A stretch of 13,107 nt of DNA, from contig JAGLNZ010000221.1 of NCBI GenBank assembly GCA_023139225.1, forward strand, positions 1-13,107, given 5' to 3'. The translations under genes were made by a program, and so were the position numbers. Source of the DNA: Desulfobacula sp. Lineage in GTDB: Bacteria > Desulfobacterota > Desulfobacteria > Desulfobacterales > Desulfobacteraceae. Shown here piece after piece: positions 6,102-13,107 of this stretch. Under the pieces are notes generated by a model that was not told where the DNA came from, did no database searches, and saw only the letters and a list, made by a program, of their open reading frames with translations. Every line of letters begins with the position of its first letter. The stretch's first letter is position 1.

Positions 6102-6974
6102 ATGCAGTTGTTTTCCGATAGCAGACAGGGATTTTGGGAAGAAGAATGGAAAGGTGTACGAGAAAAATCACCTTTCAAAACCAGATGTATCCGCAATACA
6201 AATGACAAGATAAACCGGTGGAACCAGATGGCTGGATGGTTTTCAAAGCAGACCGGCAATGGAGAAGCCCAAAACAGAAGAAACAAGATTATCTCAATGC
6301 TGGAAAAAGAAGGGGCTTTGGAACCGGGTGCCAGGGTATTGGATGTGGGAGCAGGTCCGGGTAACTGGGCAATCCCCCTATCGGGCAAGGCCTCACATGT
6401 GACGGCGCTTGAGCCGGCAAAAGAGATGATTAAGCTGATGAAAGAAAAAATTGAACGGGATAAAATCACTAATATTTCCATAGACCAGCGTAGATGGGAA
6501 GATGTAAATCTTGAAGCTGACGGCATGGAAAAAAAATATGATCTGGTGTTTGCATCCATGACCCCGGGTGTTAATAACCCTGCAACCCTTCAAAAATTGA
6601 TCAATGCATCACGAAAATTCTGTTATCTGAGCGGGTTTTCCGGTCAGGGTGTCAGACAATCCTACGCAGACCTCTGGAAGCTTTTTTTTAACGAGGAAAC
6701 AGATGATAATTCCGGTGACATTATTTATCCCTTTAACCTGCTTTATTCCATGGGGTATCGTCCCAAACTCCAGTTTTTCACATGGTCTCATTTTAAAGAC
6801 CGTAAAACAGATCAAACCATTGAGCAGATGGAAAATTTTTTGTGGATGTATATGGATATCACACCGGACGTGAAACAAAGGGTTGCGAAATATGTGGAAG
6901 AACACTCTGAAAGTGGTGTTTTCAGGCAAAATAAAGATATCTGCCAGGGAATCATGTTGTGGCGGGTGGCATAA
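6102..6974 (+). CDS. Class I SAM-dependent methyltransferase
   Basis: This is a cytoplasmic Rossmann-fold methyltransferase. I prefer the ATG at 6102 (290 residues) because GGAAAGG (6087-6093) lies 8 bases upstream; the ATG at 6081 has its only purine tract in direct contact with it. Motif I is VLDVGAGPGNWA at about residues 79-90, and the acidic residue that binds the SAM ribose is probably Glu104 in VTALEPAKEMI. YDLVFASM follows as the motif IV region. The N-terminal region is rich in Trp and charged residues (FWEEEWKG, INRWNQMAGWFSKQT). The C-terminal half contains FCYLSGFSGQ and YPFNLLYSMGY. The substrate cannot be deduced. The gene sits between receptor and binding-protein genes, 20 bases before the latter, so a role on the transported ligand or its carrier is plausible. 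From memory, similar methyltransferases accompany nickel/peptide importers in other anaerobes, which I cannot verify here. Confidence 0.85.
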   Translation: MQLFSDSRQGFWEEEWKGVREKSPFKTRCIRNTNDKINRWNQMAGWFSKQTGNGEAQNRRNKIISMLEKEGALEPGARVLDVGAGPGNWAIPLSGKASHVTALEPAKEMIKLMKEKIERDKITNISIDQRRWEDVNLEADGMEKKYDLVFASMTPGVNNPATLQKLINASRKFCYLSGFSGQGVRQSYADLWKLFFNEETDDNSGDIIYPFNLLYSMGYRPKLQFFTWSHFKDRKTDQTIEQMENFLWMYMDITPDVKQRVAKYVEEHSESGVFRQNKDICQGIMLWRVA

Positions 6975-6994
6975 ATAGCAGGCAGGATAAATAG

Positions 6995-8623
6995 ATGAAT
7001 AAAGTTAAGATACTGGGTAGTATTTTTCTTATTATGCTGATTTCTTTCATATTTTATGTAAACTCAAATAAAAAAAGAGAGGAGCCGGAAAATAGAAAAC
7101 CCATCATAAATTCCCCATTTGAAGTGGACACCATCCGGCTGCCGGGAGGAGATTGGGGATATCCCAGTCCCTATGCCCACTACCCTCGGGGACCTGGCGG
7201 TTTCAAGATGTGTTTGATTTTTGACAGCCTTCTTGAACGGGATGAAAAAGGACTTATTCCCTGGCTGGCAGTAAATTATGAAATTCAGGACAATGGAAAA
7301 AAATTTCTTTTTACCCTGAGAGACGGTGTGAAATGGCATAACGGAAAACCGCTCACCATGGAGGATGTAAAATTCTCCCTTTTGTATGCTTCAAAACATC
7401 CCATGACATGGTCTTATATATTTAACAAGATCGAAACCGTTGAAATAACAGATAAAAATAAAGTATTGGTCATAGTTACAAATCCCGGGCCTGTCATGCT
7501 TTACAATCTGGGAAGAACCAGAATCATTCCCCGTCATATCTGGGAAAAAGTAAATGTGCCCAAAGAATTTACTGCCACAGAAGCTGTCACAGGCTGCGGG
7601 CCATATCGCCTGACTGAATACAGCAAGGAACACGGCACATACCGGTTTGAAGCATTTAAGGATTATTGGGGCCCGGCACAGAGGGTAAAAACCCTGGAGT
7701 TCATTCCGGTCAGTGAGTCTATTCTTGCATTTGAAAAGGGTGAAATCGATATGAGCGGGCTGCCCACCGACATATTGCCGCGTTTTTTAAATGACACCCG
7801 GTACAAGATCGTTAAAAGTCCGGGATTCTGGGGCTACAGGCTTCTTTTTAATATGGGGGAAACCTCTTCTTTAAAAGATAAAAAAGTACGCCAGGCAATC
7901 AGCTATGGGATTGACCTTGATGAGCTTGTGGCCAAGATTGCACGTGGGGCGGCCATTCCCGGCAGTGCAGGGATACTTCCCCCGGACCATGTGATGTACA
8001 ATCCTTTTGTAATGTCCTATTCCCGGAACCTGAAAATCGCAAAAGGACTGCTTTCTAAGGCGGGATATGATTTATTGAATGATAAAGGACTGAGGAAAAA
8101 TAAAGCCGGCAAGGTTTTGTCTTTTCAGGTTTTATGCAGCGGTCGTGAAGTGAGAATGGTCCAGATTTTAAAAGAGCGGCTTTTTGAAATAGGAATCAAT
8201 ATTAATATTCAAAGTGTTGACGGGAAAACCCGTGATGCCCGCGTCAGAAACCATGAATATCAGATGGCAATCACTGGTCACGGCGGTTGGGGGGCAGATC
8301 CGGATTATCTGAAAATAAGGTTTGGCCATGATTTTTCCCGATCAAATTCGCCTTCGGTTTCCGGTCTGCCCGGATACAATAACGACACCTTAAATCTTTT
8401 GTTTCATCAACAGCATATGGAGATGAATAAAGAAAAACGCAGAAAAATTGTATTCAGGATACAGGAGATGCTGGCCGAAGATGTTCCGGATCTGCCGCTA
8501 TTTTATACTACTGGATTTACAGTCTTTCGCCCTGAAAAATATAACGGCTGGGAATTTATGTTTGATCATCATTCTCTCGCCCACAGCAAGCTTTCCTATC
8601 TTGAAAAAAAAATCAGGAAATGA
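6995..8623 (+). CDS. Peptide/nickel-type ABC transporter substrate-binding protein (SBP family 5)
   Basis: This 542-residue protein is the periplasmic solute receptor of the importer encoded downstream. It matches the DppA/OppA/NikA family: FTLRDGVKWHNGKPLTMEDVKFS near residue 115, GCGPYRLTEY, VRQAISYGIDLDEL, and WGADPDYLKIRFG. GCAGGA lies about 7 bases before the ATG. The N-terminus is one hydrophobic helix (about residues 5-23) without a lipobox Cys; the first Cys is about residue 72. It is therefore either an uncleaved membrane-anchored protein or one with a weak cleavage site, whereas many family members are lipoproteins or soluble. The C-terminus has a His cluster, FDHHSLAHS (His525, His526, His530), which could contact metal, an inference only. 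The stop overlaps the start of the first permease gene by four bases. The substrate could be a metal chelate, opine-like compound or peptide. Confidence 0.9.
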   Translation: MNKVKILGSIFLIMLISFIFYVNSNKKREEPENRKPIINSPFEVDTIRLPGGDWGYPSPYAHYPRGPGGFKMCLIFDSLLERDEKGLIPWLAVNYEIQDNGKKFLFTLRDGVKWHNGKPLTMEDVKFSLLYASKHPMTWSYIFNKIETVEITDKNKVLVIVTNPGPVMLYNLGRTRIIPRHIWEKVNVPKEFTATEAVTGCGPYRLTEYSKEHGTYRFEAFKDYWGPAQRVKTLEFIPVSESILAFEKGEIDMSGLPTDILPRFLNDTRYKIVKSPGFWGYRLLFNMGETSSLKDKKVRQAISYGIDLDELVAKIARGAAIPGSAGILPPDHVMYNPFVMSYSRNLKIAKGLLSKAGYDLLNDKGLRKNKAGKVLSFQVLCSGREVRMVQILKERLFEIGININIQSVDGKTRDARVRNHEYQMAITGHGGWGADPDYLKIRFGHDFSRSNSPSVSGLPGYNNDTLNLLFHQQHMEMNKEKRRKIVFRIQEMLAEDVPDLPLFYTTGFTVFRPEKYNGWEFMFDHHSLAHSKLSYLEKKIRK

Positions 8624-9630
8624 TTTTTTTTCAAGGTAAAAAAAGCCGGGTTATTGAGTATTTATTTACCATCTGGGTAATTTTTACGCTGAATTTTTTT
8701 CTGCCAAGAACCATGCCCGGAGATCCGTTTCTTTTTATTTCCGCAGATGAAGAGGGAGAGGAAGTCGCACAATTTTCTGAAGAACAAAGAAATTATTATA
8801 TGGCGTATTACGGGCTTGACCGCCCCCTTTACAGTCAATATTTTTCATACTTTTCTGATCTTTCCAAGGGGTATCTGGGCTATAGTCTTTATTATAACCA
8901 GCCGGTAACCATAATCCTTTTACACAGACTTCCCTGGACCTTGTGCCTGGTGATGACTGCGGTGATACTGAGTACGGTTATCGGCATAGTTCTGGGTGGC
9001 TTTTGTGCCGTGTATGCTGATAGATGGGAAGACCGGTTGCTGTATTTCATGTTAATCGCTATTTCGGAAATTCCGGCCTTTCTAGTCGGGCTTGTCCTGC
9101 TTTTTTTCTTTGCTGCCGGCATGGGACTGTTTCCGCTTTCCGGTGCCATGACACATTTTTCCGGTTATGACGGATTTATGGAAAAAACGGGCGATATCCT
9201 GCACCATGCAGCACTTCCGGTGATTGCTTTGACCCTTACCCGGATCAGCGGAATTTTTCTTCTGACCAGAAGCAGTATCATCACCGTGCTGACTAAAACA
9301 TATATAAAAACCGCAAGGGCCAAAGGGATTTCAGGACAACGCATTTTTATAAAACACATATTCAGGAACGCTATGCTGCCCATTGTGACCAGAGTTTTCC
9401 TCAGTCTGGGCTCTCTTGTGGGGGGTGCAATTCTTGTGGAAAACGTATTTGCATATCCGGGCCTGGGCAAACTCATGCGTGATGCTGTCATGATGCATGA
9501 TTATCCGCTGATTCAGGGAATATTCCTGATGGTGACCATCAGTGTGCTGTCAGCCAATTTTATTGCTGATCTGGTATATAAAAAATTAGACCCAAGAATT
9601 TCAGATGCCGCAGCTGCTGACGGACATTAA
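8620..9630 (+). CDS. ABC importer permease, DppB/OppB/NikB type
   Basis: This 336-residue inner-membrane permease forms half of the translocation path. It has the N-terminal helix with the LNFFLPRTMPGDPF motif typical of the B-type subunit, then a periplasmic segment ending in YGLDRPLYSQYFSYFSDLSKGYLGYSL. Several hydrophobic helices follow. The cytoplasmic coupling (EAA) loop is at about residues 226-246, KTYIKTARAKGISGQRIFIK. The C-terminus has VENVFAYPGLGKL and ends near LDPRI. The ATG overlaps the TGA of the binding-protein gene (ATGA), and AGGA is just upstream, so translation is coupled. The next permease starts 11 bases after the stop. Confidence 0.93.
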   Translation: MIFFQGKKSRVIEYLFTIWVIFTLNFFLPRTMPGDPFLFISADEEGEEVAQFSEEQRNYYMAYYGLDRPLYSQYFSYFSDLSKGYLGYSLYYNQPVTIILLHRLPWTLCLVMTAVILSTVIGIVLGGFCAVYADRWEDRLLYFMLIAISEIPAFLVGLVLLFFFAAGMGLFPLSGAMTHFSGYDGFMEKTGDILHHAALPVIALTLTRISGIFLLTRSSIITVLTKTYIKTARAKGISGQRIFIKHIFRNAMLPIVTRVFLSLGSLVGGAILVENVFAYPGLGKLMRDAVMMHDYPLIQGIFLMVTISVLSANFIADLVYKKLDPRISDAAAADGH

Positions 9631-9641
9631 AGAGATGCCTT

Positions 9642-10517
9642 ATGATGATGCCAGGTAAATATCTGACATTTATCAACCGGTTTTCAAAGACCGGTCAGAC
9701 CGGTCTTATAATAGTTGGTATTGTATTTTTTATGGCGATTTTTGCTCCCTTAATATCCGTTCATTCCCACAAACTTTCATCCGGTCCTCCACTGTCCTCT
9801 CCCAATGGAGAGCATATCCTCGGTACGGATGAACTTGGTGTGGATCTCTGGGCGCAGATATGTTTTGGTTCCCGCATCAGCCTGGTCATTGGAATGGGTA
9901 CGGCCCTTCTTGCGGGAAGTTGCGGTGGTCTTATCGGTGTTTTAGCGGCATACAGTGGTGGTATGACCGACAGGATACTAATGCGCATTATAGACATTAT
10001 AACAGTACTCCCGGATTTGCCGGTCATGATTGTACTTGCCGCTTTTTTTGGTCCGGGTCTTATCAATATAATCATTGTACTCTCCCTCTTTTCCTGGGTT
10101 GCAACCGCGCGCATCGTGCGGTCACAGGTTCTGCAGCTTAAGGAGCAATTGTATATCAAATCTGCCGAAACATACGGGGCTGGTACCTGGTATCTGATGA
10201 AAAGACATTTTCTGCCGGAGATATTTCCACTTGTGGCCGTATCCATGATACGCCTTACCGGCAAGGCTATTGTTGCAGAAGCCGGACTGTCATTTCTGGG
10301 ACTGGGTGATCCTGCTTCGGGAAGCTGGGGACTTATCATTCATCATGCCACCAGTTTTACCGGTATTTATTATACCAATTTCTGGAAATGGTGGCTGATT
10401 GCCCCATGGATTGCACTTACCCTTATGGTTTCTTCCCTGGCCTTTATCAGCCGGGACTTTGAACGGTTTGCCGACCCCCGGATGGACCGGAGAAAAAACA
10501 GGTATCAAAAACAGTGA
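9642..10517 (+). CDS. ABC importer permease, DppC/OppC/NikC type
   Basis: This 291-residue protein is the second permease subunit. It begins with three consecutive Met codons; an AAAGAG purine tract lies about 7 bases before the first. A hydrophobic helix covers about residues 22-42. The family hallmarks follow in order: HILGTDELGVDLWAQICFGS, the helices around GMGTALLAGSCGGLIGVLAAYSGG, the EAA loop EQLYIKSAETYGAGTWYLMK, and AGLSFLGLGDPASGSWG. The C-terminal tail ends in DFERFADPRMDRR, typical of this subunit. It pairs with the permease at 8620 and with the two-domain ATPase that follows 16 bases later. Confidence 0.93.
   Translation: MMMPGKYLTFINRFSKTGQTGLIIVGIVFFMAIFAPLISVHSHKLSSGPPLSSPNGEHILGTDELGVDLWAQICFGSRISLVIGMGTALLAGSCGGLIGVLAAYSGGMTDRILMRIIDIITVLPDLPVMIVLAAFFGPGLINIIIVLSLFSWVATARIVRSQVLQLKEQLYIKSAETYGAGTWYLMKRHFLPEIFPLVAVSMIRLTGKAIVAEAGLSFLGLGDPASGSWGLIIHHATSFTGIYYTNFWKWWLIAPWIALTLMVSSLAFISRDFERFADPRMDRRKNRYQKQ
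9687..9707. repeat. 21-bp palindrome and triple ACCGGT cluster inside a permease gene
   Basis: The arms AAGACCGGTC (9687-9696) and GACCGGTCTT (9698-9707) are perfect reverse complements around one central A. Together with AACCGGTT at 9676-9683, three ACCGGT sites fall within about 30 bases. The sequence lies in codons 16-22 of the permease and encodes a KTGQTGL stretch. It may be a by-product of the TGQTG coding repeat, or a protein-binding or RNA-structure element. Confidence 0.6.
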
Positions 10518-10533
10518 TAAATAAAGGTGATAA

Positions 10534-12255
10534 ATGCTTGAGATAAAAGATCTTACCGTCACATATCATACAAATACAAGCCTGGTTTGTGCAGTGAACA
10601 ATGTCTCATTCAGCGTAAAAAAAGGAGAATCCGTCGGAATCATGGGGGAATCGGGTTGTGGTAAAACCACGTTGGCCATGGCAGTCATGGGACTGATTCA
10701 AGATGCAGATATCTCGGGAAAGATTCTGTTTAACAACGATAACCTGCTGGCCATACCTGAAAAAAAACTAAACCAGTACCGGTGGAAAAAAATAGCCATT
10801 GTTTTTCAAAATTCCCTTGAGGTATTCAATCCGGTTTTAACCATTGGCGAGCAGATCATCGAGCCCATGAGAACCCACGCTGCTCTTTCCTTAAAAAAAG
10901 CGGATATTCGTATGAGATATCTTCTGGAACTTACCGGGCTTGATCCTGAGTGGGCCAATGGATACCCCCACCAGATGTCGGGAGGAATGAGGCAGCGGGC
11001 ACTTATTGCCATGGCCATATCCTGTGATCCTAAATTTCTTATCATAGATGAACCAACCACTTCCCTTGATCCGGAAAGCAGGGACAGCATATTACGGCTA
11101 ATTAAGGAGCTGCAAAAAAGGATTGGTTTTTCCCTGATAATGATATCCCACAACCTTTCAGCACTCAGGGAAATGACCTCAACGGTGATGACCATGTGTT
11201 GCGGACAGATCGTGGAGCAGGGTATCACCGCAGATGTGATGAGAAATCCTATGCACTGCTATACCAGGGGACTTATTGACGCATCCCCGGATTTTTTTAA
11301 GTATAAGGACCTTTGGGGGATTAGAGGAACCATTCCCCAAAATACCCAGTCAAATGGCTGTGCTTTTTATTCGCGTTGTTGCCAGGCTGGTGAAAATTGT
11401 AAAAATCAAAGGCCGATACTGCAATATGTATCTGTGGAGCGCAAGGTTGCCTGTCACAAGGGAGGAATCGAAACATTGCTTGAAGTATACGGGATACAAA
11501 AAACATACCTGCTCAAAGATCGAAAAATACCTGCTGTAAAGGATGTGGACCTGAATATAAAAAGCGGTGAGATCGTTGCCCTCATTGGGAAATCCGGTTC
11601 GGGCAAGTCAAGTCTTGCCCATATACTGGTGAATCTTCTCTCTCCGGATAAAGGAGAAATTTTTTTCATGGGAAAAAAGGTCAAGGGATTTAAAGTCACA
11701 AAAAAAATAGGTGGAATGCAGATAGTATTCCAGGACCCTTTTTCTTCCACCAGCCACAGAATGAGAGTCCTTGATGTTGTGAATGAGCCTCTGGACATTA
11801 TGAAGTGGAAAACCGCAGAAGAGCGGAATATAAAATCAATGGCAGCAATCTCCATGGCAGGCCTGCCCTGTTCCGATGACTTTCTGCAAAGATATGCCCA
11901 TACCCTGAGCGGAGGGCAGCGCCAGAGACTTTCCATGGCCCGGGCTCTTGTGACCGGCCCCAGACTGCTCATTGCCGATGAAGTCACCTCCATGCTGGAC
12001 CCCTCATCAAGTGCAAATCTGCTAAGAGAGCTTAAAGGCCTTCAGAATATACACGGATTTTCCATGTTGTATATTACCCATGATTTTCACCTGGCCCGGA
12101 AAGTGGCCAACAGGGCATATGTCATGTCTGAGGGCAGGATTGTGGAATCCGGCCCCTCATTTGAAATATTCGAAAGACCGGTTCATCCGGTGACCATCTC
12201 ATTAATGAATTCTTCTTTTTCTAAAAAAGAACAAAAAAAACGTAAAAAAGGATAG
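10534..12255 (+). CDS. Fused two-domain ABC importer ATPase (DppD-DppF type)
   Basis: This 573-residue polypeptide carries both nucleotide-binding domains of the importer, which are separate D and F subunits in many relatives. Domain 1 has Walker A GESGCGKTT (38-46), signature MSGGMRQ (148-154), Walker B FLIIDEP (168-174) and switch His206. It then has the oligopeptide/nickel C-terminal region with conserved Cys (276, 282, 283, 289, 307; GCAFYSRC and KVACH). Domain 2 has Walker A GKSGSGKSS (352-360), signature LSGGQRQ (458-464), Walker B LLIADEV (478-484) and His516. All catalytic motifs are intact. AAAGG lies 6 bases before the ATG. The end is Lys-rich, and the gene is last in the operon. 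Fusion is a known arrangement, as in GsiA and YejF. The conserved Cys region is typical of the family and need not mean metal specificity. Confidence 0.95.
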   Translation: MLEIKDLTVTYHTNTSLVCAVNNVSFSVKKGESVGIMGESGCGKTTLAMAVMGLIQDADISGKILFNNDNLLAIPEKKLNQYRWKKIAIVFQNSLEVFNPVLTIGEQIIEPMRTHAALSLKKADIRMRYLLELTGLDPEWANGYPHQMSGGMRQRALIAMAISCDPKFLIIDEPTTSLDPESRDSILRLIKELQKRIGFSLIMISHNLSALREMTSTVMTMCCGQIVEQGITADVMRNPMHCYTRGLIDASPDFFKYKDLWGIRGTIPQNTQSNGCAFYSRCCQAGENCKNQRPILQYVSVERKVACHKGGIETLLEVYGIQKTYLLKDRKIPAVKDVDLNIKSGEIVALIGKSGSGKSSLAHILVNLLSPDKGEIFFMGKKVKGFKVTKKIGGMQIVFQDPFSSTSHRMRVLDVVNEPLDIMKWKTAEERNIKSMAAISMAGLPCSDDFLQRYAHTLSGGQRQRLSMARALVTGPRLLIADEVTSMLDPSSSANLLRELKGLQNIHGFSMLYITHDFHLARKVANRAYVMSEGRIVESGPSFEIFERPVHPVTISLMNSSFSKKEQKKRKKG

Positions 12256-12298
12256 AAGAAAAAAAGAAAGTCCCTTATTTGTTTAATGATATGTTTGC

Positions 12299-12847
12299 TT
12301 ATTCCAGGTTTTGGGTTTCACTGTGGATCTGTGCCATCCATTCCGGAACGATTGGATCATCTACCCGATAATAGGATGTTGAATAAGGTTTGATATCAAC
12401 GACAGGGCTGTTATCTACTGCTTCAAATCCCTTCACCCTGAGGATATTCCGGTTGCGATCGACCAATTCTACTGCTGACACCAGTATTGGATTCGGGCGG
12501 GCCGGACTGCAGGTTGAAAAAATTCCTTTGATCGGCATGTCCTTTCTGCCCATGGGATGAACTTTCTGAAGGTTACGTCTTTCAGGATCAATCAGATGGG
12601 GCCAGTACAACACAAGAATATGAGAGAAGTCTTCAATGCCGTCCAGAAGTGATTCAAACTTCGGGAAAATGACCAGCTCACAGATATTATTTTTGATGGC
12701 CTGGTGATTTTCCCTTAATTGTTCCTTTTGTGTCTGCAATTCTATATCGTTGGCATTGGCTTTCAATTCAGGGGTTTTGATGTCACTTTTTACGACACCA
12801 ACCGGATGCAGCATCATTTCGAGTTGGTTATCGGGTAATGATTCCAT
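12299..12847 (-). CDS. TsaA/TrmO-like class VIII SAM-binding protein
   Basis: This 182-residue protein belongs to the TrmO/TsaA family. E. coli TrmO methylates the N6 of threonylcarbamoyl-adenosine in certain tRNAs using SAM. The start is the ATG at 12847 because AAGGAG (12856-12861 on the minus strand) lies 8 bases upstream; the longer frame to 12889 runs through the promoter. Family motifs are HPVGVVKS (14-21), the core GIFSTCSPARPNPI (108-121) and DNSPVVDIKPY (145-155). Compared with E. coli TrmO (about 235 residues) it lacks the C-terminal domain and has an extra charged helix at about residues 30-52. Short homologues of this type may act on other substrates. The gene is convergent with the importer operon, 43 bases from its end, with no obvious terminator hairpin between them. 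A functional link to the transporter is an inference from position. Confidence 0.85.
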   Translation of the reverse strand: MESLPDNQLEMMLHPVGVVKSDIKTPELKANANDIELQTQKEQLRENHQAIKNNICELVIFPKFESLLDGIEDFSHILVLYWPHLIDPERRNLQKVHPMGRKDMPIKGIFSTCSPARPNPILVSAVELVDRNRNILRVKGFEAVDNSPVVDIKPYSTSYYRVDDPIVPEWMAQIHSETQNLE

Positions 12848-12859
12848 AGGAGTGTCTCC

Positions 12860-12873
12860 TTGTAATATTACAA
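12860..12873. promoter_or_regulatory. 14-bp perfect palindrome at the TsaA/TrmO-like gene transcription start (operator candidate)
   Basis: TTGTAATATTACAA is its own reverse complement. It lies directly after the predicted -10 of the minus-strand promoter and overlaps the ribosome binding site by two bases. A dimeric repressor bound here would block transcription start. I cannot assign it to a regulator. Confidence 0.45.
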
Positions 12874-12878
12874 TTAAA

Positions 12879-12908
12879 AATATAAACACAGCACATTTTT
12901 TATGACAA
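12879..12908 (-). promoter_or_regulatory. Predicted sigma-70-type promoter of the TsaA/TrmO-like gene
   Basis: On the minus strand TTGTCA (12903-12908, 5 of 6 matches) and TATATT (12879-12884, 5 of 6) are separated by 18 bases. Transcription would start near 12872, giving a short leader of about 25 bases before the ATG at 12847. Confidence 0.55.
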
Positions 12909-12951
12909 ATCGCCTTCTTGGCTTGGATTTAAAATACTTTTGAAATTACAT

Positions 12952-13020
12952 ACAGCAGATCATCTTCCTGATGACGGATTGACAGTTCTTGTAAACGATT
13001 TAAGTATCTGCTGTCAATCC
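12952..13020. repeat. Overlapping inverted repeats between two minus-strand genes
   Basis: The segment ATCTGCTGTCAATCC (13006-13020) can pair with ACAGCAGAT (12952-12960, 9 bp) or with GGATTGACAG (12976-12985, 10 bp). The two pairings overlap, so they exclude each other. A third small hairpin TCATC / GATGA (12960-12964 with 12970-12974) lies between. The stretch is just after the stop codon of the right-edge gene in its direction of transcription. No T-run follows on that strand, so it is not a clear terminator. Confidence 0.5.
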
Positions 13021-13021
13021 T

Positions 13022-13107
13022 TTATTGTGAAAAGCCGATCACTACACAATTGCTGGTCCAGTAGTGCGGCAGCTCATCATAAGTCCAGCCCATGAATTTA
13101 TACACCA
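13022..13107 (-). CDS. C-terminal end of an unidentified protein (5' end outside window)
   Basis: The minus strand is open from the right edge to TAA at 13022-13024 and reads 27 codons ending in WTSNCVVIGFSQ. Composition is protein-like (FMGWTYDELPHYW), and the codons resemble those of the neighbouring genes. The piece is too short to identify. It lies upstream of the TsaA/TrmO-like gene in the same direction, 174 bases away. Confidence 0.5.
   Translation of the reverse strand, partial: VYKFMGWTYDELPHYWTSNCVVIGFSQ

Noticed and set aside
12912..12924. 13-base sequence shared (inverted) with the tonB terminator stem at 3547-3559
   Set aside because: A 13-base match somewhere in a 13-kb window on either strand is expected by chance, and the second copy lies upstream of the promoter rather than in the transcript.
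1..13107. tRNA, rRNA, CRISPR array or insertion sequence
   Set aside because: I saw no cloverleaf, no regularly spaced direct repeats with unique spacers, and no transposase or terminal inverted repeats; the only tandem repeats are protein-coding.

Overview
The window looks like a chromosomal segment from an anaerobic Gram-negative bacterium. It carries an outer-membrane TonB-dependent receptor with its Ton energising complex, and its base composition is moderately A+T-rich. The protein style (Asp-rich repeats, a TsaA/TrmO-like protein, a methyltransferase next to a Dpp/Nik-type transporter) reminds me of sulfate-reducing Desulfobacterota. That placement is an inference, since no phylogenetic marker is present.

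Layout, left to right. (1) 1-3440, plus strand: the 3' part of a gene for a protein built from about 23 Asp-rich repeats of 24-25 residues with calcium-loop-like motifs, followed almost without gaps by exbB, exbD and tonB. (2) 3441-3945: a 505-base non-coding region holding a good promoter, a strong intrinsic terminator just downstream of it (together a possible small RNA of about 100 nt), a second cluster of competing hairpins, a second promoter with an operator-like palindrome, and a short leader reading frame that overlaps the receptor start. (3) 3946-6030: a TonB-dependent receptor gene interrupted by an in-frame TGA; the pattern fits two compensating frameshifts within about 50 bases. (4) 6042-6076: a perfect 13-bp inverted repeat, then a class I SAM-dependent methyltransferase. 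(5) 6995-12255: a complete peptide/nickel-type (Dpp/Opp/Nik) ABC importer: solute-binding protein, two permeases, and one polypeptide with two ATPase domains. (6) On the minus strand, convergent with the importer operon, a TsaA/TrmO-like class VIII SAM-binding protein with its own promoter and a 14-bp palindrome, and the last 27 codons of an unidentified gene running off the right edge.

How it fits together. ExbB-ExbD-TonB transduces the proton-motive force to the receptor, the receptor brings a ligand across the outer membrane, and the binding protein plus ABC importer take it across the inner membrane. This is a nearly self-contained envelope-spanning uptake route. A small methyltransferase inside the transport operon and a second SAM-binding protein next to it suggest that the ligand is a small chelator, for example a metallophore with nickel or cobalt, that is modified or recycled in the cytoplasm. 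The ligand cannot be read from the sequence, so this is a hypothesis. The Asp-rich repeat protein coupled to exbB is the least expected component.
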